The notes under the pieces are model-generated. The model was not told the DNA's origin. It was given only the letters and a program-made list of their open reading frames with translations, and searched no databases. The position numbers were made by a program, and so were the translations under genes. This document shows positions 23,081 to 32,219 of a stretch of DNA of 64,000 nucleotides, piece after piece (the stretch's first letter is position 1; every line of letters begins with the position of its first letter). The DNA is from Blautia sp. (GTDB lineage Bacteria > Bacillota > Clostridia > Lachnospirales > Lachnospiraceae). The stretch lies in NCBI GenBank assembly GCA_021772055.1, contig JAETNR010000019.1, positions 62,001 to 126,000 on the forward strand. The letters are read 5' to 3'.

Positions 23081-24034
23081 ATGAAAAAAAACAAAAACCG
23101 GCTACTTACCTGCGCAGCACTTTTTGCCTCTGCCACAGCAATCATTCATCTATTAAATAAAGCGATTGCAGCCTCAGCATCTCTCAAAGAAATGCTGAAC
23201 AAATTTCAGAAAAGCACTTATAACTGGCGTTTTGGAAAGATAAATTATACAAAAAAAGGAAAGGGTAATCCCATTCTTCTGATTCACGATATTATTCCAG
23301 GCTGTTCCGGCTACGAATGGCATAAGATTGAAAAGTATCTTGCTATGGAGCATACAGTCTATACAATAGATCTGCTAGGCTGTGGTTTATCAGAAAAGCC
23401 AGGCATGACTTATACTAACTTCGTTTATACACAGTTGATATGCGATTTTGTAAAAAATGTGATTGGGAAAAAGACAGACGTGATTGCCAGCGGATTTGCA
23501 AGTTCATTCTCCATCATGGCCTGCCGTAATGAAGAAAACATTTTCAGAAAGCTTATATTGGTCAATCCGCCAAGTACCACCAGACTTAATCAGGCTCCTT
23601 CCGATAAGGACAAGTTTTTAAAATTCTTACTGGAAATTCCTGTTTTTGGAACCTTCGTTTATCATATTGTTGTATCACACAATAATATCACAAATGCTTT
23701 TATTGAGAATCTATATTTCAATCCGTTTCATGTTGATGAAGAAATGGTGGATGCATTTTATGAAGCAGCACATATCGGAGGATCATATGCGAAATCAGTT
23801 TATGCCAGCTATGCATCCAAATACATGAATATTAATGTAAATAACGGGTTGAAAGAGATTGATCATAGTATTCTCATTATAGAAGGGGAGGCAGAACCTA
23901 ATGGAAGTTCAATTATTGACAGCTATCGTGGCTCCAACTCTTCCATTGAGTCTGTTTTGATTAAAAAGAGCAAACACTTCCCTCATATAGAAAATCCGGA
24001 AGCTTTTTTGGAACAGGTCAAGATATTTTTATAA
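23081..24034 (+). CDS. Alpha/beta-hydrolase, membrane-anchored or exported
   Basis: 317 residues. A basic N-terminus followed by LLTCAALFASATAIIHLL suggests a signal anchor. The fold follows: NPILLIHDIIPGCSGYEWHK (oxyanion loop), HTVYTIDLLGCGLSEKPG, and ending with ILIIEGEAEPNG and KKSKHFPHIENPEAFLEQV containing the catalytic His. The nucleophile elbow, normally GxSxG, reads VIASGFASSFS: Gly-Phe-Ala is at the expected place, so the canonical nucleophile Ser is not obvious and activity is uncertain. Good AAGGAGG site. The only rightward gene between parA and the Gld cluster. Substrate unknown. Confidence 0.82.
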   Translation: MKKNKNRLLTCAALFASATAIIHLLNKAIAASASLKEMLNKFQKSTYNWRFGKINYTKKGKGNPILLIHDIIPGCSGYEWHKIEKYLAMEHTVYTIDLLGCGLSEKPGMTYTNFVYTQLICDFVKNVIGKKTDVIASGFASSFSIMACRNEENIFRKLILVNPPSTTRLNQAPSDKDKFLKFLLEIPVFGTFVYHIVVSHNNITNAFIENLYFNPFHVDEEMVDAFYEAAHIGGSYAKSVYASYASKYMNINVNNGLKEIDHSILIIEGEAEPNGSSIIDSYRGSNSSIESVLIKKSKHFPHIENPEAFLEQVKIFL

Positions 24035-24065
24035 ATCGCAGAATTATGCAAATAACATAAAACAG

Positions 24066-24109
24066 AAAAGGAATGCCTAAGTATTCTCACCTGCAGGCAT
24101 TCCTTTTTT
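24066..24109 (+). terminator. Terminator of the hydrolase gene
   Basis: Stem AAAGGAATGCCT / AGGCATTCCTTT with a 16-base loop, followed by TTTTTTA, 32 bases after the stop. Confidence 0.9.
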
Positions 24110-24170
24110 AGAAATTTATTCTTATTCAGATCCGTTTCTATTATTCAGAATTTCTTCATTCAAGATCTTC

Positions 24171-25856
24171 TCATTCGGTATCTTCCTCCAGAAACAAAGA
24201 CTCATATGCTTCGCGTAATTCCCGGAATGTCATCTTATTAAAGAGATAAACCTTTTTATCCACAACAGCAGCATAATAATTGACATCATATTCATAGAAA
24301 TCCACATTTACACTTTCTCCATCCGTTGATTTGTGGAAAACAACGGACATTTCAGGCTCATCTTCTGGATAATACTCTTCTGTTAATCGTTTCTGTCCTA
24401 TGATGCTATTCAGCTTATTGTAGAATATGGAAAACTTAATATCATCCAAAGTTTTTCCATCAGCTACATAGGTCACTACTGTTTCTGCCTCGTTTTTCCC
24501 AGACAACTCAGTATCTGACCCATCTTCTGTTCCCTCCTCCAATTTCTTCTCCGGCTCATCAGGCTCATTGTCAGATTCTTCAGATAATTCATCTCCGGAA
24601 TACTCTATTTCTTCATCTGAATTCTCATCTGTATCCTTTGAAATTTCTTCTTTCTCTAATGTTTCACGTGAAACATTGATTTCTTTTTCCTCACCATCCA
24701 GTTTCACAGAGAGACTATCCAGATCATTTAGGGATACATAATTTACCGTCATGTCCCACATTGCAGAGACGTCTTTATCAATTACTGTGGAAAGAAGTTC
24801 ATTTGTCATAGTATATACTTCTTGACTGCCCTGAATCATAACATATCTGGAATCAGATTCAGTTTCATTTCCTACCATAAATACCAATTCCTTCTGCTCC
24901 AGCTTTATTTCCTCTTCTGAGTCTGAATCTCCACTGTCCTCATCTGCAGAGTATTCTTCCTTACTCTCAGCTTCTTCAGCAGAATCTGTTCCACTGCTAT
25001 CCTCTTTGTCAGCGTCTTCCCCTTCTGTCACAACTTCTTCTTCATAATCAACAGTTACTACAGCATAAGGCTCTTCCAATCCATATTTTCCCTTGTCAGA
25101 ACATTGATAATCCACAAAACTATCAAATTCTAAGCTTCCAAGGGATGTCGCCAGACTGCTAAACTTGGAGGAATCTCCTTTTTCTGTTTTCCCATCACTT
25201 TCCACTGTCCACAATCCCGTATTCTCATCTTTAACAGCCTCATAACTTTTCTCTTTCTGTTTTACATTTACTCTGGAAACAGTTGAAGAGTCTATCCCTG
25301 GAAAAGTCTGCATTTTCGCATAATCATAAAGGCTGTTCATAAACGGGTCGATTGACGCTGCATCTACAACATAAACAGTACTTCTGTCATCATTTCGACT
25401 TACATAATACTGATTGGTGGATTCATTTTTCATTCCGACACGAATTACAGTAGTCTCTTCATCCTCCTCACCAGAGAAGATCGTAATGGTATTTTCCGGA
25501 TTATCCAGTTCGTACTCTCCTAAATTATCCACTTTTTCCAGCACACGTTCCGCATCTACAGAAGAAATAGAGGAGGCAGCGCTATTCATAACATCCTGAT
25601 CTACAGGGAAATCTTCCTCATCTTTTTTCACCCAAACTTCCCCGTCCTTTTTAAAAGTAATCTCTTTTTCATCAATCAGGAATTTCAGTGACTGAATCTT
25701 ATCTGTTTCTGCATCAAAGACACTTGTTTTTTCCTCTTCCTGTTCCGTTTCCTGTTCCTCCTGACTGTCGACATAGGATTTAACACCAAAATAGCCGCCC
25801 GTCAGAACCACAAGAAGCACAACTCCAAAAAGCAGTTTTACAATTTTATTTTTCAT
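24171..25856 (-). CDS. DUF4340-family protein of a Gld-type ABC system
   Basis: About 561 residues from ATG 25856, which overlaps the stop of the upstream gene (TAATG) and follows GGAGAAAGG. One N-terminal membrane helix (IVKLLFGVVLLVVLTGGYFG) anchors a long extracellular part with DUF4340-like repeats (KIQSLKFLIDEKEITFKKDGEVWV, DNPENTITIFSG, KYGLEEPYAVVTVDY). Two long Asp/Glu/Ser-rich low-complexity inserts occupy about residues 285-325 and 410-470. A parS site lies within the coding sequence (24660-24675, coding NVSRET). Partner of the GldG-like protein; role in transport or envelope is unknown. Confidence 0.85.
   Translation of the reverse strand: MKNKIVKLLFGVVLLVVLTGGYFGVKSYVDSQEEQETEQEEEKTSVFDAETDKIQSLKFLIDEKEITFKKDGEVWVKKDEEDFPVDQDVMNSAASSISSVDAERVLEKVDNLGEYELDNPENTITIFSGEEDEETTVIRVGMKNESTNQYYVSRNDDRSTVYVVDAASIDPFMNSLYDYAKMQTFPGIDSSTVSRVNVKQKEKSYEAVKDENTGLWTVESDGKTEKGDSSKFSSLATSLGSLEFDSFVDYQCSDKGKYGLEEPYAVVTVDYEEEVVTEGEDADKEDSSGTDSAEEAESKEEYSADEDSGDSDSEEEIKLEQKELVFMVGNETESDSRYVMIQGSQEVYTMTNELLSTVIDKDVSAMWDMTVNYVSLNDLDSLSVKLDGEEKEINVSRETLEKEEISKDTDENSDEEIEYSGDELSEESDNEPDEPEKKLEEGTEDGSDTELSGKNEAETVVTYVADGKTLDDIKFSIFYNKLNSIIGQKRLTEEYYPEDEPEMSVVFHKSTDGESVNVDFYEYDVNYYAAVVDKKVYLFNKMTFRELREAYESLFLEEDTE
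24660..24675. promoter_or_regulatory. parS site 3, inside the DUF4340 gene
   Basis: TGTTTCACGTGAAACA, exact. It lies inside a coding sequence, as one of the B. subtilis sites does. About 13 kb from oriC. Confidence 0.97.
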
Positions 25857-27349
25857 TATGCCTTTCTCCTCTTTAACCAAACCATAAAGCCAACTACCAG
25901 GAAAAATCCGGGAATCAATCCAATCACACAGATTTTCCAGAAGCTTGCGTCATAAGCAGTCAATGTTAAGTAAGAAACCTCCAGGCTCTTTGAAGGAATT
26001 GAGATTGCTGCGGTGTCGTCGGAACTGCACATCCAGTTCAAAGATTCCATCACAAGCTGCTCATTCCCGCCGGAGACCATCTGATTTGCCTGATTATCCA
26101 TTAAATAAGATGTGGAATAATAAATAATCTGTGTTGTTTTATCATCATCCACATTTTCTGTAATGCTAACACCAATATCAAACGGGCCGGTAATATCATT
26201 CTCTTCTTTTTCAAGAGTATCTGAATTCATATTTGTCTTTGCATAGGCACTGTCAGAAGTGGATAACAGACTCTCAATCGTAACCGTATCACGCAGATCT
26301 TCTGATTTCTGGATTCCCTGTGCATAAGGAGCCAATACATAATAACCACTGGAAGCCGCATTCGAAACAGCATCTACATGATTAACTGTCGGAACCAGAT
26401 AATAGGGTATCTGCATTGCATAATGAGAGGTGTCTCCTTCAAAAACAATTCCTTCTGTACGGCTTACCCCATAATTTTCAAGCAATGCGTCAAAGTTTTC
26501 CATACTCTTTTCTGTATAATCAGAAAATATCATTGCTTTTCCGCCATTTTCAAGATAGGTCAAAACAGCCTCTTTTTCCTCCCCGGAAATATCAGTTGCG
26601 GGAGAATTAATCAAAAGACAATCTGCATCCTCCGGAATTCCCTCTTCTGTCAGAAGATTCAGACTTTTAATCTCAATATTACTCTTCTCAATATCTTCTT
26701 TGATCACTGCATCCAGATCCTGTTCCCCATGTCCTTCCAAATTATAAAGAACAGGAAGATCCTCCGATGTCACGTAGGCAATTGCACTGGTAATCTGGCC
26801 TTCTCCGTCAAATCCTGTGGTATTATAGCTGTACGTATTGTAATCAACACTTGTTTCATACAAATTATTATAATCAACCACCTTATTTCTGTCATCACAG
26901 ACAACAATCAAACTATTGGAGGAAATATTATCGCTGGTATACTCTGAAACAAATTTAGGATTTACTACAGGATCCTTCTTTACAACTTTAATATGCTTTG
27001 ATTCATCTGCATATTTTTCCAGAAGGCTGCTGATCGTCTCATCCTCCGAACCGCTTTGCGCAATCTGGTATATTGTAACATCTTTTTTTAAGTCCTTTAA
27101 AAAGGACTTTGTTTGTTCTCCAATACTATAAATTTGCTCTTCTGTGATGTCCAATTTTGTGTACTTCGATGGCAATTCTCCAACAATCAGATTAATCACA
27201 ACTACAATAACAATGAAGATAGCACTGATTGCCATACTATAACTTCCGTTTTTTAAATATTTCTTATTAATGTTCTTTACAGAATTATTTATCGAACCGT
27301 TTTTCTTTTCCTGATTTTCATTTTTTCTGCGAAATATTTCTTTTCTCAT
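25856..27349 (-). CDS. GldG-like ABC system component
   Basis: About 497 residues. An N-terminal membrane helix (YSMAISAIFIVIVVVINLIVG) and a C-terminal one (ICVIGLIPGFFLVVGFMVWL) flank an extracellular ABC_transp_aux-type domain: KLDITEEQIYSIGEQTKSFLK, VTIYQIAQSG, LPVLYNLEGHGEQDLDAVIKE, GGKAMIFSDYTE. This is the GldG family first known from gliding motility but widespread in non-gliding Firmicutes. ATG 27349 is preferred to an in-frame GTG at 27358 because AAGGGGG is 8 bases before it. Works with the permease and ATPase upstream. Confidence 0.87.
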   Translation of the reverse strand: MRKEIFRRKNENQEKKNGSINNSVKNINKKYLKNGSYSMAISAIFIVIVVVINLIVGELPSKYTKLDITEEQIYSIGEQTKSFLKDLKKDVTIYQIAQSGSEDETISSLLEKYADESKHIKVVKKDPVVNPKFVSEYTSDNISSNSLIVVCDDRNKVVDYNNLYETSVDYNTYSYNTTGFDGEGQITSAIAYVTSEDLPVLYNLEGHGEQDLDAVIKEDIEKSNIEIKSLNLLTEEGIPEDADCLLINSPATDISGEEKEAVLTYLENGGKAMIFSDYTEKSMENFDALLENYGVSRTEGIVFEGDTSHYAMQIPYYLVPTVNHVDAVSNAASSGYYVLAPYAQGIQKSEDLRDTVTIESLLSTSDSAYAKTNMNSDTLEKEENDITGPFDIGVSITENVDDDKTTQIIYYSTSYLMDNQANQMVSGGNEQLVMESLNWMCSSDDTAAISIPSKSLEVSYLTLTAYDASFWKICVIGLIPGFFLVVGFMVWLKRRKA

Positions 27350-27362
27350 GCTTCCCACCCCC

Positions 27363-28226
27363 TTAATTCCATCTTCTCTTTGAAATTGACTGTACTGTAA
27401 GGAATATACAGACTGCTATCACGGAAACATAATACACGATTCCGTTGATATCCAGGATGCTTCCTGCAAAATTCTCAAAATGGGAACTTAAATTAAATAT
27501 TTCCAGCACTTTCTGGATTCCGCCTTCAAAAAAGCCAGAGTTCAGTACATAGATAATGGCCAGGATTACCTCACCGATCACACAAACAATTGCGGAAAGT
27601 ATCACATTTTTAATCATGTTATATAAGATCAACGCTACCGCAAGGATCAAAAGTCCAAAGGTAATACAGGTAGAAAGGGAAGATTCTGAAAAGAAGGAAG
27701 AAATCCCATTCATCATAAAAAACGCAAATAAGATCACAAATGTTAAAACCGCAGCAATTACCTGGCTTTCCGTAATAGAAGAAATAAACACTCCAATAGC
27801 CAGGTTCGCACATCCCAACAGGAAAAATCCAAGGATTGCCGTATACGCAGAGGAAAAAGAAACCTCTCCGAATTTCGCCATAATAATCGGATAACAGCAC
27901 ATTACAGCTATGGGAATCACGTAAACCGTAACCAGGGCCAGATACTTTCCTAAAACAATTTCTCCCACAGATACCGGAGCTGTCAGAAGGAGCTGGTCAG
28001 TTTTCTGCTTTCTCTCTTCTGCAAGTACCCTCATGGTTAAAGCCGGCACACCAATCAAAAATACAAAAGTCAGCGAACTTAAGGTATATTCAAATTTCGG
28101 ATATGCTGCTGAAAGCTGATATGCCGAAAAATAAATTCCTGTTAAAACCAGTACAAAAAAAACAAACAGATATCCGATCATTGAAGTCATATAGCTTTTC
28201 AACTCTCTTTTATAAATTGCTGTCAT
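27363..28226 (-). CDS. ABC-2 type permease (GldF-like)
   Basis: 287 residues with six membrane helices (SMIGYLFVFFVLVLTGIYF, LTFVFLIGVPALTMR, LVTVYVIPIAVMCCYP and three more). The LAEERKQKTDQLLLTAPVS motif after helix 2 is diagnostic of this ABC-2 subfamily (GldF/YadH-like). It overlaps the ATPase gene by 17 bases and precedes the GldG-like gene by 13. Confidence 0.9.
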   Translation of the reverse strand: MTAIYKRELKSYMTSMIGYLFVFFVLVLTGIYFSAYQLSAAYPKFEYTLSSLTFVFLIGVPALTMRVLAEERKQKTDQLLLTAPVSVGEIVLGKYLALVTVYVIPIAVMCCYPIIMAKFGEVSFSSAYTAILGFFLLGCANLAIGVFISSITESQVIAAVLTFVILFAFFMMNGISSFFSESSLSTCITFGLLILAVALILYNMIKNVILSAIVCVIGEVILAIIYVLNSGFFEGGIQKVLEIFNLSSHFENFAGSILDINGIVYYVSVIAVCIFLTVQSISKRRWN

Positions 28227-29256
28227 GATTCTCTTCCCTCTCTTCCAAAATTGTATCCGCCAAAACCTCTTCCTCTGTTTTAGCGTCTATACTGTCTTCC
28301 TCCATATTTTTCTCAGGCTTTTTCTCCCCCTCTGTTAATTCCAGGAAGATTTCTTCCAGAGATACCTTCTTTGACTGCATTTCTAAAATCGGGCAGTTTT
28401 TCTCAGCCATTTTATAGAATACCTGTTCCCGGATATCCACATTTTCTTCTGTACTTACCGTTACTTTCCACAAATCAGGATCTTTATCCACAGAAATATG
28501 AATTTCCTTCACACCATCTAACTCTTCCAGCCCGCTTCTTATGAATTCTTTGCTGCCCTTCACCAGCATAATCAGGTTATTGGAACCTTCCGCCAGCCTG
28601 CCAAGGTTATCCGGCGTATCACTGGCAACCAGTTTGCCATGAGAAATGATCAGCACATAATCGCAGATTGCGCTGACCTCCGACAGGATATGTGAACTTA
28701 ATATTACCGTATGCTTTTTCTTCAGATCCATGATTAAAGAACGGATTTCTATAATCTGTTTCGGATCCAGCCCAACGGTAGGCTCATCTAGAATGATCAC
28801 TTCCGGATACCCGAGAATAGCCTGTGCAAGCCCCACTCTCTGCCTGTATCCTTTAGACAGATTCTTGATGAGACGATTCTTCATGTCTTCGATTTTTACC
28901 ATTTCCATGACTTCCTCTACCATGGAATTTCTTTTATCTTTAGGGATTTTCTTCAGATCAGCCGCAAATTTCAGATATTCCAGAACGGTCATATCAAAAT
29001 AGAGCGGCGGCTGTTCCGGCAGATAGCCGATGCATTTCTTGGCTGCCTCCGGTTCCTCCAGAATGTCATGTCCGTCAATAATTACCTGACCTTCTGTTGA
29101 TGCAATGTATCCGGTAATCATATTCATTGTAGTAGATTTTCCGGCTCCGTTAGGACCCAGAAATCCATAAATCTTCCCCTTTTCAATCTGAAAAGAAAGG
29201 TGGTCAACTGCTGTATGGTCTCCATACTTCTTGACAAGATTTTTTACTTCGATCAC
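28210..29256 (-). CDS. ABC transporter ATPase (GldA-like)
   Basis: About 348 residues. Walker A GPNGAGKSTTMNM, Q-loop LPEQPPLY, signature NLSKGYRQRVGLAQ, Walker B VIILDEPTVGLDP and H-loop ILSSHILSEV are intact. The C-terminal ~110 residues form the extra domain common to ABC-2 ATPases, with an acidic tail. The real start is probably GTG 29256, because AAGGAGG lies 8 bases before it and inside the reading frame that opens at ATG 29283. First gene of the four-gene cluster. Confidence 0.92.
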   Translation of the reverse strand: MIEVKNLVKKYGDHTAVDHLSFQIEKGKIYGFLGPNGAGKSTTMNMITGYIASTEGQVIIDGHDILEEPEAAKKCIGYLPEQPPLYFDMTVLEYLKFAADLKKIPKDKRNSMVEEVMEMVKIEDMKNRLIKNLSKGYRQRVGLAQAILGYPEVIILDEPTVGLDPKQIIEIRSLIMDLKKKHTVILSSHILSEVSAICDYVLIISHGKLVASDTPDNLGRLAEGSNNLIMLVKGSKEFIRSGLEELDGVKEIHISVDKDPDLWKVTVSTEENVDIREQVFYKMAEKNCPILEMQSKKVSLEEIFLELTEGEKKPEKNMEEDSIDAKTEEEVLADTILEEREENHDSNL

Positions 29257-29336
29257 TGTACTCTCCTCCTTAAACTTTTTCACGGAGCAATTACAAAAAT
29301 CACCTTATTCCCGCTTGTTAAAGTTTATGAAAAAGA

Positions 29337-29388
29337 TGTGATAAAATTAGGTGTAATATGTGAGAAATGTGTGATAATTATGTGAAAA
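29337..29388 (-). promoter_or_regulatory. Phased TGTGANAA repeats upstream of the Gld cluster
   Basis: TGTGATAA (29337), TGTGAGAA (29359), TGTGATAA (29370) and TGTGAAAA (29381) are spaced 22, 11 and 11 bp, one face of the helix, 80-130 bp upstream of the gldA-like start. Probably a binding array for a regulator of this operon. Confidence 0.5.
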
Positions 29389-29492
29389 TACGGTGTAACG
29401 GAGGTGTTGTCGGGAGATGTCTTTTGGGGGAAGCCGGTCTGAAAATCAGTATGATCCGACTGCCCCCGAAATATAGTGGTTCCACTCTTATT

Positions 29493-30215
29493 TTAAGATA
29501 ATGGCTCCTTTAAAGGGGTTCCCGCTTTTCTCGGATAGCGCCCAGGTGTGGGCTTTATTTTCTCGATTACTACAAGAGAACGGTCTATTTCCGAATCCGG
29601 GAGCTGAAAATAAAGGATATCTTTTATTCTTCCGCCAAGGATTTTTACTGCCTTTTCTGCCTGCTGTACTTCTTCCTGTACTTTACCTGATTTGTAGGAG
29701 ATAAAAAGTCCTCCTGTTTTTACATAAGGGAGACAGTATTCGCTTAAAGTAGCCAGATTGGATACAGCCCTGGATACACAAAGATCATATTGCTCTCTGT
29801 ATGCTTTATTTTTGGCATACTCTTCTGCCCTTCCATGAATGGCACGTATCTCTTTTAAATTCAGAAGACGGAAGGTTTCTTCCAGAAATCCCACACGTTT
29901 TTTCAGGGAATCAAGAAGGCAGGCTTCCAGGTGGGGGAAAGCAATTTTCAGGGGAATTCCCGGGAAACCGGCACCTGTTCCAATATCCATTACCCTTTTT
30001 ATGGACTCCATTTTGACAGCCTTTACACATGCAAGGCTGTCCAGAAAATGTTTTACCAGAACCTCCTGAAGCTCTGTAATCCCAGTCAGGTTCATTACTT
30101 TATTTTTTTCCACAAGATACTCATAGAAGTTAATAAACTGTTCTTCCTGAAGCTCCGTAAGATTGATTCCAAGGCTTTCACAGCCTCGTTTTAACACAGT
30201 CAGATCATATGTCAT
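29493..30215 (-). CDS. rsmG: 16S rRNA (guanine-N7) methyltransferase RsmG (GidB)
   Basis: 240 residues. SAM-binding Rossmann motif VMDIGTGAGFPGIPLKI, followed by LEACLLDSLKKRVGFLEE and the conserved DLCVSRAVSNLATLSEYCLP. It methylates G527 of 16S rRNA. Follows mnmG by 27 bases, the usual mnmE-mnmG-rsmG order. The C-terminus extends ~20 residues beyond the fold (PGRYPRKAGTPL is the typical end). Confidence 0.95.
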   Translation of the reverse strand: MTYDLTVLKRGCESLGINLTELQEEQFINFYEYLVEKNKVMNLTGITELQEVLVKHFLDSLACVKAVKMESIKRVMDIGTGAGFPGIPLKIAFPHLEACLLDSLKKRVGFLEETFRLLNLKEIRAIHGRAEEYAKNKAYREQYDLCVSRAVSNLATLSEYCLPYVKTGGLFISYKSGKVQEEVQQAEKAVKILGGRIKDILYFQLPDSEIDRSLVVIEKIKPTPGRYPRKAGTPLKEPLS

Positions 30216-30242
30216 TTTTCCTTTTTTGCTCCTTATTTTTCA

Positions 30243-32150
30243 TCAGAGTTTTGCTGGATTCTGCTTTCCATACTGTTCCAAATATACAAGCAATACCGAA
30301 ATATCAGCAGGTGAAACACCAGATATTCTGGATGCCTGTCCAATGGATACCGGGCGGTATGCTTCCAGCTTCTGGCGGGCTTCTATACGAAGACTTCCTA
30401 CTTTTTCATAGTCTAAATCCTCCGGGATTTTTTTTGCTTCCATCTTCTTAAACTGTTCTACCTGCTTTTGCTGGCGACGGATATATCCATCATATTTAAT
30501 GTTAATATCTGCCTGTTCCTGCACATCCCATGGAAGATCCGGTCTGCCCGGGTCAATGGGCGCAACCATTTCATAGGATAATTCTGGTCTTCGAATCAAC
30601 TCTCCAAGGGTGGTTCCTGACTTCAGAGGCGTACTGTTATGTTCTATAAGAAAGTCCTGAACGTCTTTGGATGCACCGATATTGGTATGTTCGATCCTAT
30701 GGATTTCTGCCTTGATCTGCTCTTCTTTTTTCAGCAGCTTCTGATAGGATTCTTCATCAATCAGCCCTGCCTCATAACCCTTTCTTCTCAGTCTCAGATC
30801 TGCATTATCCTGTCTTAAAAGCAGACGGTATTCTGCCCTGCTGGTCATCATCCGATAGGGCTCATGGTTTTCTTTTGTCACCAGATCATCGATCAGAACG
30901 CCGATGTATGCTTCGGAACGGTCAAGGATGATCATATCCTTTCCCTTTATTTTTAATGCTGCATTCATGCCTGCAATAAGGCCCTGGGCAGCAGCTTCCT
31001 CATAGCCGGAGCTTCCGTTAAACTGCCCTGCGCTGAAGAGTCCTTTGATTTTTTTTAACTCCAGGGTTGGATAAAGCTGTCTTGGATTGATACAGTCATA
31101 CTCTATTGCATAGGCATTTTTCACGATTTCTGCGTGCTCCAGACCGGGTACGGAATGGTACATGGCTTCCTGGACGTCCTCCGGAAGAGAGCTTGACATT
31201 CCGCCTACATACATCTCATTTGTATAAAGACCTTCCGGTTCAATAAATACCTGATGGCGGTTTTTATCAGCAAAACGCACCACCTTGTCCTCAATGGACG
31301 GACAATAACGAGGTCCTGTTCCCTCAATAGCCCCGGAAAACAGGGGAGAACGATCCAGATTCCGACGAATGATCTCATGGGTTTTTTCATTGGTATAAGT
31401 CAGCCAGCAGGATTTCTGCTCAATCTGTACAGACTCCGGGTCTGTAGAAAAAGAAAAGGGAACCACTCTCTCGTCTCCGAACTGCTCCTCCATTTTGGAA
31501 TAATCAATGGTATTTCCCGCAATTCTGGCAGGGGTTCCTGTTTTAAACCGGAACATTTCAATCCCAAGCTCTTTCAGGGAATCTGTCAGATAATTGGCAG
31601 CCTGCAGGCCATTTGGACCTGTATAATTGCTTACATCTCCATAAATGCATCGGGCTTTCAGATAAGTTCCTGTACAGAGGATCACTGCCTTACAGTAATA
31701 TACTGCTCCGGAATATGTTTCTACTCCTGTGATCCTTCCCTCTTCCACCAGAAGCTTCGTCACCTCTCCCTGCTTTATGGTAAGATTCTCCGTATTTTCC
31801 AGAGTCTTTCTCATTTCTGTGCTGTAGGCCTGTTTATCTGCCTGTGCACGTAAAGAATGAACTGCAGGACCTTTTGACTGATTCAGCATTTTTGACTGAA
31901 TAAAGGTTTTATCTATATTTTTTCCCATTTCGCCGCCCAGAGCATCCAGTTCTCTTACCAGATGTCCCTTGGAGCTGCCTCCTACATTGGGATTACAGGG
32001 CATAAGGGCTATACTGTCCACGCTTACCGTAAACATAATGGTTCTTAATCCCAGTCTCGCCCCGGCCAAAGCAGCCTCACATCCGGCATGCCCTGCCCCT
32101 ACTACAACAATATCATACTCTTGTGTCAGATGTTTCATCTTACTCTCCAT
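30243..32150 (-). CDS. mnmG: tRNA uridine 5-carboxymethylaminomethyl modification enzyme MnmG (GidA)
   Basis: About 635 residues. FAD-binding [20 protein letters not shown] near the N-terminus, the [18 protein letters not shown] and [13 protein letters not shown] signatures, and the C-terminal helical domain that binds MnmE ([18 protein letters not shown]). With MnmE it makes the cmnm5 group on wobble U34 of several tRNAs. Start taken as ATG 32150 (AAAGGA 7 bases before); ATG 32138 after GGAG is equally possible. Confidence 0.96.
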   Translation of the reverse strand: MESKMKHLTQEYDIVVVGAGHAGCEAALAGARLGLRTIMFTVSVDSIALMPCNPNVGGSSKGHLVRELDALGGEMGKNIDKTFIQSKMLNQSKGPAVHSLRAQADKQAYSTEMRKTLENTENLTIKQGEVTKLLVEEGRITGVETYSGAVYYCKAVILCTGTYLKARCIYGDVSNYTGPNGLQAANYLTDSLKELGIEMFRFKTGTPARIAGNTIDYSKMEEQFGDERVVPFSFSTDPESVQIEQKSCWLTYTNEKTHEIIRRNLDRSPLFSGAIEGTGPRYCPSIEDKVVRFADKNRHQVFIEPEGLYTNEMYVGGMSSSLPEDVQEAMYHSVPGLEHAEIVKNAYAIEYDCINPRQLYPTLELKKIKGLFSAGQFNGSSGYEEAAAQGLIAGMNAALKIKGKDMIILDRSEAYIGVLIDDLVTKENHEPYRMMTSRAEYRLLLRQDNADLRLRRKGYEAGLIDEESYQKLLKKEEQIKAEIHRIEHTNIGASKDVQDFLIEHNSTPLKSGTTLGELIRRPELSYEMVAPIDPGRPDLPWDVQEQADINIKYDGYIRRQQKQVEQFKKMEAKKIPEDLDYEKVGSLRIEARQKLEAYRPVSIGQASRISGVSPADISVLLVYLEQYGKQNPAKL

Positions 32151-32219
32151 TCTGCCGTCCTTTCGCCGGCGGCACAAATATCCTTACTCTTCACCCCTGA
32201 TTGCCATGGGCAATGGAAT

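Noticed and set aside
29424-29467. GGGGG/CCCCC hairpin as terminator of rsmG
   Set aside because: There is a stem, but no T-run after it on the minus strand; left unassigned.
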